A DNA stretch of 8,596 nt from Polaromonas sp. (GTDB lineage: Bacteria > Pseudomonadota > Gammaproteobacteria > Burkholderiales > Burkholderiaceae_C). The notes below the pieces were generated by a model. That model searched no databases and was not told where the DNA came from. It saw only the letters and a program-made list of their open reading frames with translations. Position 1 is the first letter of the stretch; each line of letters opens with the position of its first letter. The DNA lies in contig JAQGMN010000255.1 of NCBI GenBank assembly GCA_028292345.1, forward strand, positions 1 through 8,596, in the 5' to 3' direction. Positions 6,043-8,596 of the stretch are shown here, piece by piece. Made by a program: the position numbers and the translations under genes.

Positions 6043-6936
6043 ATGCACCTGCCACCCGAAATCACCCGCTGCCAGCACGCAGGCCATGAGGCGCTGCAAC
6101 TGTCCACCCGCCACGGCACCGCAGTCATCGCGCTGCATGGCGCGCACCTGCTGTCGTGGATGCCGTCCGGCCAGCGCGAGGTCTTCTGGCTCTCCCCCCA
6201 ATCGACGCCCGAACCTGCCGCGATTCGCGGCGGCGTGCCGGTATGCTGGCCGTGGTTCGCCAGGCAGGGCCGGCCCGCCGATGCGCTGCAGCACGGCCCG
6301 GTGCGCAACCTGCCGTGGCAAGTCAGCGCGGTGCATGCCAGCAGCGACGAGATGATCAGCCTGAGCCTGGAGCCCTGCGCGCAAGCCGCGCAGGACGCCG
6401 GCCTTGCCGCGCTGGCGCCGGGCCTGCAGGTCAGCCTGCGCATCACGCTCGGCGAAACGCTGAACCAGACGCTGCGCACGCGCAACCGGGGCCATGCCAC
6501 TTTCGAACTGACGCAGGCGCTGCACAGTTATTTTGCGGTCAGCCATGCCACCCAGGTCGGCATCGACGGCCTGCTCGGCCTGCCCTACCTGGACAAGCTG
6601 CGCGGCATGACGGCGCACCTGCAGCAAACCCCGTTTGCGCTGGCGCTGGCCTGCGACCGCATCTACCATGCGCCCCCCCGGACGGACGAGCCGTTTGTGG
6701 GGCGCTACACGCTGACCGACCCGGCCTGGCAGCGCAGCCTGATTATCGAGACAGAAGGCAGCCGTTCGGTCGTGGTCTGGAACCCCGGCCAGGAAGGCGC
6801 ATACGGCATCGCCGATGTGCCGAACGAGGGCTGGCCGGATTTTTTCTGCATCGAAGCGGCCAACGCCGGGCCGGATGTCATCACGCTGGCGCCGGGCGCA
6901 GAGCACCGGCTGGGCCAGACTTTAAGCATCCAATAA
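6043..6936 (+). CDS. yeaD: D-hexose-6-phosphate mutarotase (YeaD / aldose 1-epimerase-like)
   Basis: Interconverts the alpha and beta anomers of glucose-6-phosphate and related hexose phosphates in the cytoplasm; galactose-mutarotase beta-sandwich superfamily. The 297-residue product matches the E. coli YeaD group. Motifs are LHGAHLLSW (31-39), IRGGVPVCWPWF (61-72), HGPVRNLPW (84-92), ALHSYF (159-164) with probable catalytic His161, and DRIYHAP (205-211). Further on are VVWNPG (244-249) and DFFCIEAAN (266-274) with probable catalytic Glu271. The ATG start places the first strand as in homologues but has no Shine-Dalgarno. A GTG at 6010 would add 11 low-complexity residues and lie 24 nt after the ompW stop, so translation in an operon from GTG cannot be excluded. 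The gene converges on purL. No sugar-pathway neighbour is present; in many proteobacteria this gene stands apart from its pathway. Confidence 0.92.
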   Translation: MHLPPEITRCQHAGHEALQLSTRHGTAVIALHGAHLLSWMPSGQREVFWLSPQSTPEPAAIRGGVPVCWPWFARQGRPADALQHGPVRNLPWQVSAVHASSDEMISLSLEPCAQAAQDAGLAALAPGLQVSLRITLGETLNQTLRTRNRGHATFELTQALHSYFAVSHATQVGIDGLLGLPYLDKLRGMTAHLQQTPFALALACDRIYHAPPRTDEPFVGRYTLTDPAWQRSLIIETEGSRSVVVWNPGQEGAYGIADVPNEGWPDFFCIEAANAGPDVITLAPGAEHRLGQTLSIQ

Positions 6937-6958
6937 GCCATTTGCGCAGGCTGTACAT

Positions 6959-6987
6959 GCGCTAGCAGCTATTTTTACGATAGCAAA
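6959..6987. repeat. Comamonadaceae-style short intergenic repeat
   Basis: The string begins GCGCTAGCAGCTAT and ends GATAGCAAA. Inside it GCTAT (6968-6972) and ATAGC (6980-6984) pair across a 7-nt T-rich loop; GCTAGC (6961-6966) is itself a palindrome. I recognise this as a variant of a short element common between genes in Polaromonas, Acidovorax and related genomes; this is memory, not a search. It fills much of the 76-bp gap between the converging mutarotase and purL genes, where it could aid transcript ending, though no strong GC-stem terminator is present. Confidence 0.6.
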
Positions 6988-7012
6988 TTTCGCTTCTTCC
7001 AGTCCAGCCGGG

Positions 7013-8596
7013 TCAGCCCACCCACCGGCGCGCGTTGTGCCACAGCTGCATCCACGGGCTGGGCTGGCTCTTGTCCAGGCTCGTCCAGCTCATCTGCACA
7101 TTGCGAAACACCCGCTCGGGGTGCGGCATCATCGCGGTGAAGCGGCCATCCGCCGTGGTGACGGCCGTCAGGCCGCCGGCGCTGCCGTTCGGATTGGCTG
7201 GATAGGCTTCGGTCGGCTGGCCGTGGTTGTCGGTGAAGCGCATAGCCGCAATCGCGGCTGATGCATCCCCCCGGCGGGCAAAATTGGCATAGCCTTCGCC
7301 ATGCGCCACGGCAATCGGTAGGCGCATGCCGGCCATGCCGGCAAAGAACAGGCTGGGCGACTTCAACACCTCGACCATCGACAACCTCGCCTCGAAGCGC
7401 TCGCTGCGGTTGGCGGTGAAGCGAGGCCAGGCCTCGGCGCCCGGAATGATGTCGGCCAGTTCGGCAAACATCTGGCAGCCATTGCACACGCCCAGCCCGA
7501 AGGTGTCGGTGCGGCCGAAGAAACCGCTGAACTGGTCGGCCAGAAGTGGGTTGAAGGTGATGGACCGCGCCCAGCCGATGCCCGCGCCCAGCGTGTCGCC
7601 GTAGCTAAAACCCCCGCAGGCGACGACGCCGGCAAAATCGGCCAGCCGGGCGCGGCCGGTCTGGAGGTCGGTCATGTGAACGTCGATGGCCTCGAAGCCC
7701 GCCTGCGTGAAAGCGTAAGCCATTTCCACATGCGAATTCACGCCCTGTTCGCGCAAGACTGCCACTTTTGGGCGGGACAGCATCAAGGCTGGGGGTGAAA
7801 GCGGGGCCGGAGCCGGGGAGCCCTCACCCCTGCCCTCTCCCAGAGGGAGAGGGAGAAAACCCGCAGGGAACAAGTCAGCAGACTCGGGGATAAACACATG
7901 CAGGCCCGGATCGGCCGGGTCGCCGGCAGCGGCATGCTCGGCATCGGCGCCGGCCGGGTTGTCGCGCTGCTGGCAGATCTTCCAGCTCACGGCGTCCCAG
8001 ACCTGGTGCAGGTCCTGCAGCGCGGCCTTGAAGACGGTTTTGGTGTCGCGCCAGACCCGGACCTCGCCCTTGCCGACGTCCAGCGACGCATGCGCCGGCC
8101 GCGTCTTGCCGATGAAATGGCTGAACCTGGACAGGCCATGCGCACGCAGCGTCTGCATCACCTCATTGCGCGCGTCGGTCCGCACCTGGATCACGGCGCC
8201 CAGCTCTTCATTGAACAGGGCCTTGAGCGTCAGCTCGTCGCGGCGGCCGCTGACCTGCGACGCCCAGTTCTTGCTGTCGCCCATCTCCATGCGGCTGTCG
8301 CTGATGCCGTCGCCCTCGACCAGCAGCATGTCGATGTTGATCGACACGCCGACATGGCCGGCAAAGGCCATTTCGCAGGCGGTGGCGAACAGGCCGCCGT
8401 CGCTGCGGTCGTGGTAGGCCATGATCTGCCCCTGCGCGCGCAATTCGTTGACAGCGTTCACCAAGTTGACGAGGTCTTGCGGGTCGTCGAGGTCGGGCAC
8501 TGCGCCGTGTTCCAGATTGAGCGTTTGCGCCAGGATGGAGCCGCCCATGCGCTTTTGCCCCTTGCCCAGGTCGATCAGGATCAGGGTGGTGTCGGC
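7013..8596 (-). CDS. purL: Phosphoribosylformylglycinamidine synthase, C-terminal part (cut by window end)
   Basis: Catalyses the fourth step of de novo purine synthesis: FGAR + ATP + glutamine to FGAM. This is the large single-chain proteobacterial form. The first 16 visible residues (ADTTLILIDLGKG..) lie upstream of an internal Met at 8548, so the frame runs off the window and most of the gene is missing. Numbering from that Met, residues 1-175 are the end of the second AIRS-like ATP-binding half (MGGSILAQ, AYHDRSDGGL, LKALFNEELG). A linker covers about 176-258, and 259-511 is a class I glutamine amidotransferase domain. That domain shows PKVAVLREQGVNSHVEM, nucleophile Cys355 in GVCNGCQM, and His476/Glu478 in PHPERVF. 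The catalytic triad is intact and the stop is in the expected place. The linker is about 20 residues longer than I recall for E. coli because it contains an in-frame palindromic repeat. Confidence 0.97.
   Translation of the reverse strand, partial: ADTTLILIDLGKGQKRMGGSILAQTLNLEHGAVPDLDDPQDLVNLVNAVNELRAQGQIMAYHDRSDGGLFATACEMAFAGHVGVSINIDMLLVEGDGISDSRMEMGDSKNWASQVSGRRDELTLKALFNEELGAVIQVRTDARNEVMQTLRAHGLSRFSHFIGKTRPAHASLDVGKGEVRVWRDTKTVFKAALQDLHQVWDAVSWKICQQRDNPAGADAEHAAAGDPADPGLHVFIPESADLFPAGFLPLPLGEGRGEGSPAPAPLSPPALMLSRPKVAVLREQGVNSHVEMAYAFTQAGFEAIDVHMTDLQTGRARLADFAGVVACGGFSYGDTLGAGIGWARSITFNPLLADQFSGFFGRTDTFGLGVCNGCQMFAELADIIPGAEAWPRFTANRSERFEARLSMVEVLKSPSLFFAGMAGMRLPIAVAHGEGYANFARRGDASAAIAAMRFTDNHGQPTEAYPANPNGSAGGLTAVTTADGRFTAMMPHPERVFRNVQMSWTSLDKSQPSPWMQLWHNARRWVG
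7821..7856. repeat. Dispersed palindromic repeat inside purL
   Basis: CCCTCTCCC (7833-7841) and GGGAGAGGG (7845-7853) form a perfect 9-bp inverted repeat around AGA, preceded by CCCTCACCCCTG. I recognise this as the core of a repeat scattered between genes of many proteobacteria. Read in the purL frame it encodes LPLPLGEGRGEG (residues 232-243 from the Met at 8548), between the AIRS-like and glutaminase domains. The frame stays open, although a TGA exists in another minus-strand frame. Insertion into the linker is inference from length and composition. Confidence 0.75.

Overview
The window is high-GC proteobacterial chromosome. Protein style, gene set and a short intergenic repeat near 6960 suggest the Burkholderiales, most likely a Comamonadaceae member such as Polaromonas or a relative. 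This assignment comes from recognition, not a database search. There is no sign of phage, transposon, integron or CRISPR. It reads as ordinary core/accessory chromosome, and the interesting signals are small.

Layout. Positions 1-2494 hold a bidirectional terminator and, on the minus strand, a large-subunit heme catalase (KatE/HPII type). Its 5' leader (2495-2753) carries a hairpin and a separate spaced inverted repeat. Positions 2754-3512 (minus) encode a small multipass membrane protein of the DUF1624 / heparan-alpha-glucosaminide N-acetyltransferase-like family. A divergent intergenic region (3513-3658) contains a TetR-type palindrome. From 3659 the plus strand carries a likely two-gene unit: a surface or periplasmic lipoprotein of the alpha/beta-hydrolase (lipase/esterase) fold and, 17 nt later, an OmpW-family outer-membrane beta-barrel that starts at TTG. 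A D-hexose-6-phosphate mutarotase (YeaD family) follows at 6043-6936. It converges on the 3' part of purL (minus, 7013-8596, running off the window end), with a Comamonadaceae-style repeat in the 76-bp gap.

How the genes relate. The hydrolase and OmpW homologue make a plausible pair: an exported esterase releases hydrophobic products and an OmpW-type channel admits small hydrophobic molecules through the outer membrane. The palindrome just upstream resembles sites of TetR-family lipid-catabolism repressors. The catalase, membrane acyltransferase-like protein, mutarotase and PurL have no evident functional link to that pair.

Most notable points: (1) a perfect 9-bp palindrome of a widely dispersed repeat type lies in frame inside purL, in the linker before the glutaminase domain; (2) the catalase has Cys where E. 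coli HPII has the His that crosslinks to the heme-ligand Tyr, at the 23-residue spacing that suits a Cys-Tyr crosslink; (3) the TetR-like palindrome upstream of the lipase-ompW pair.
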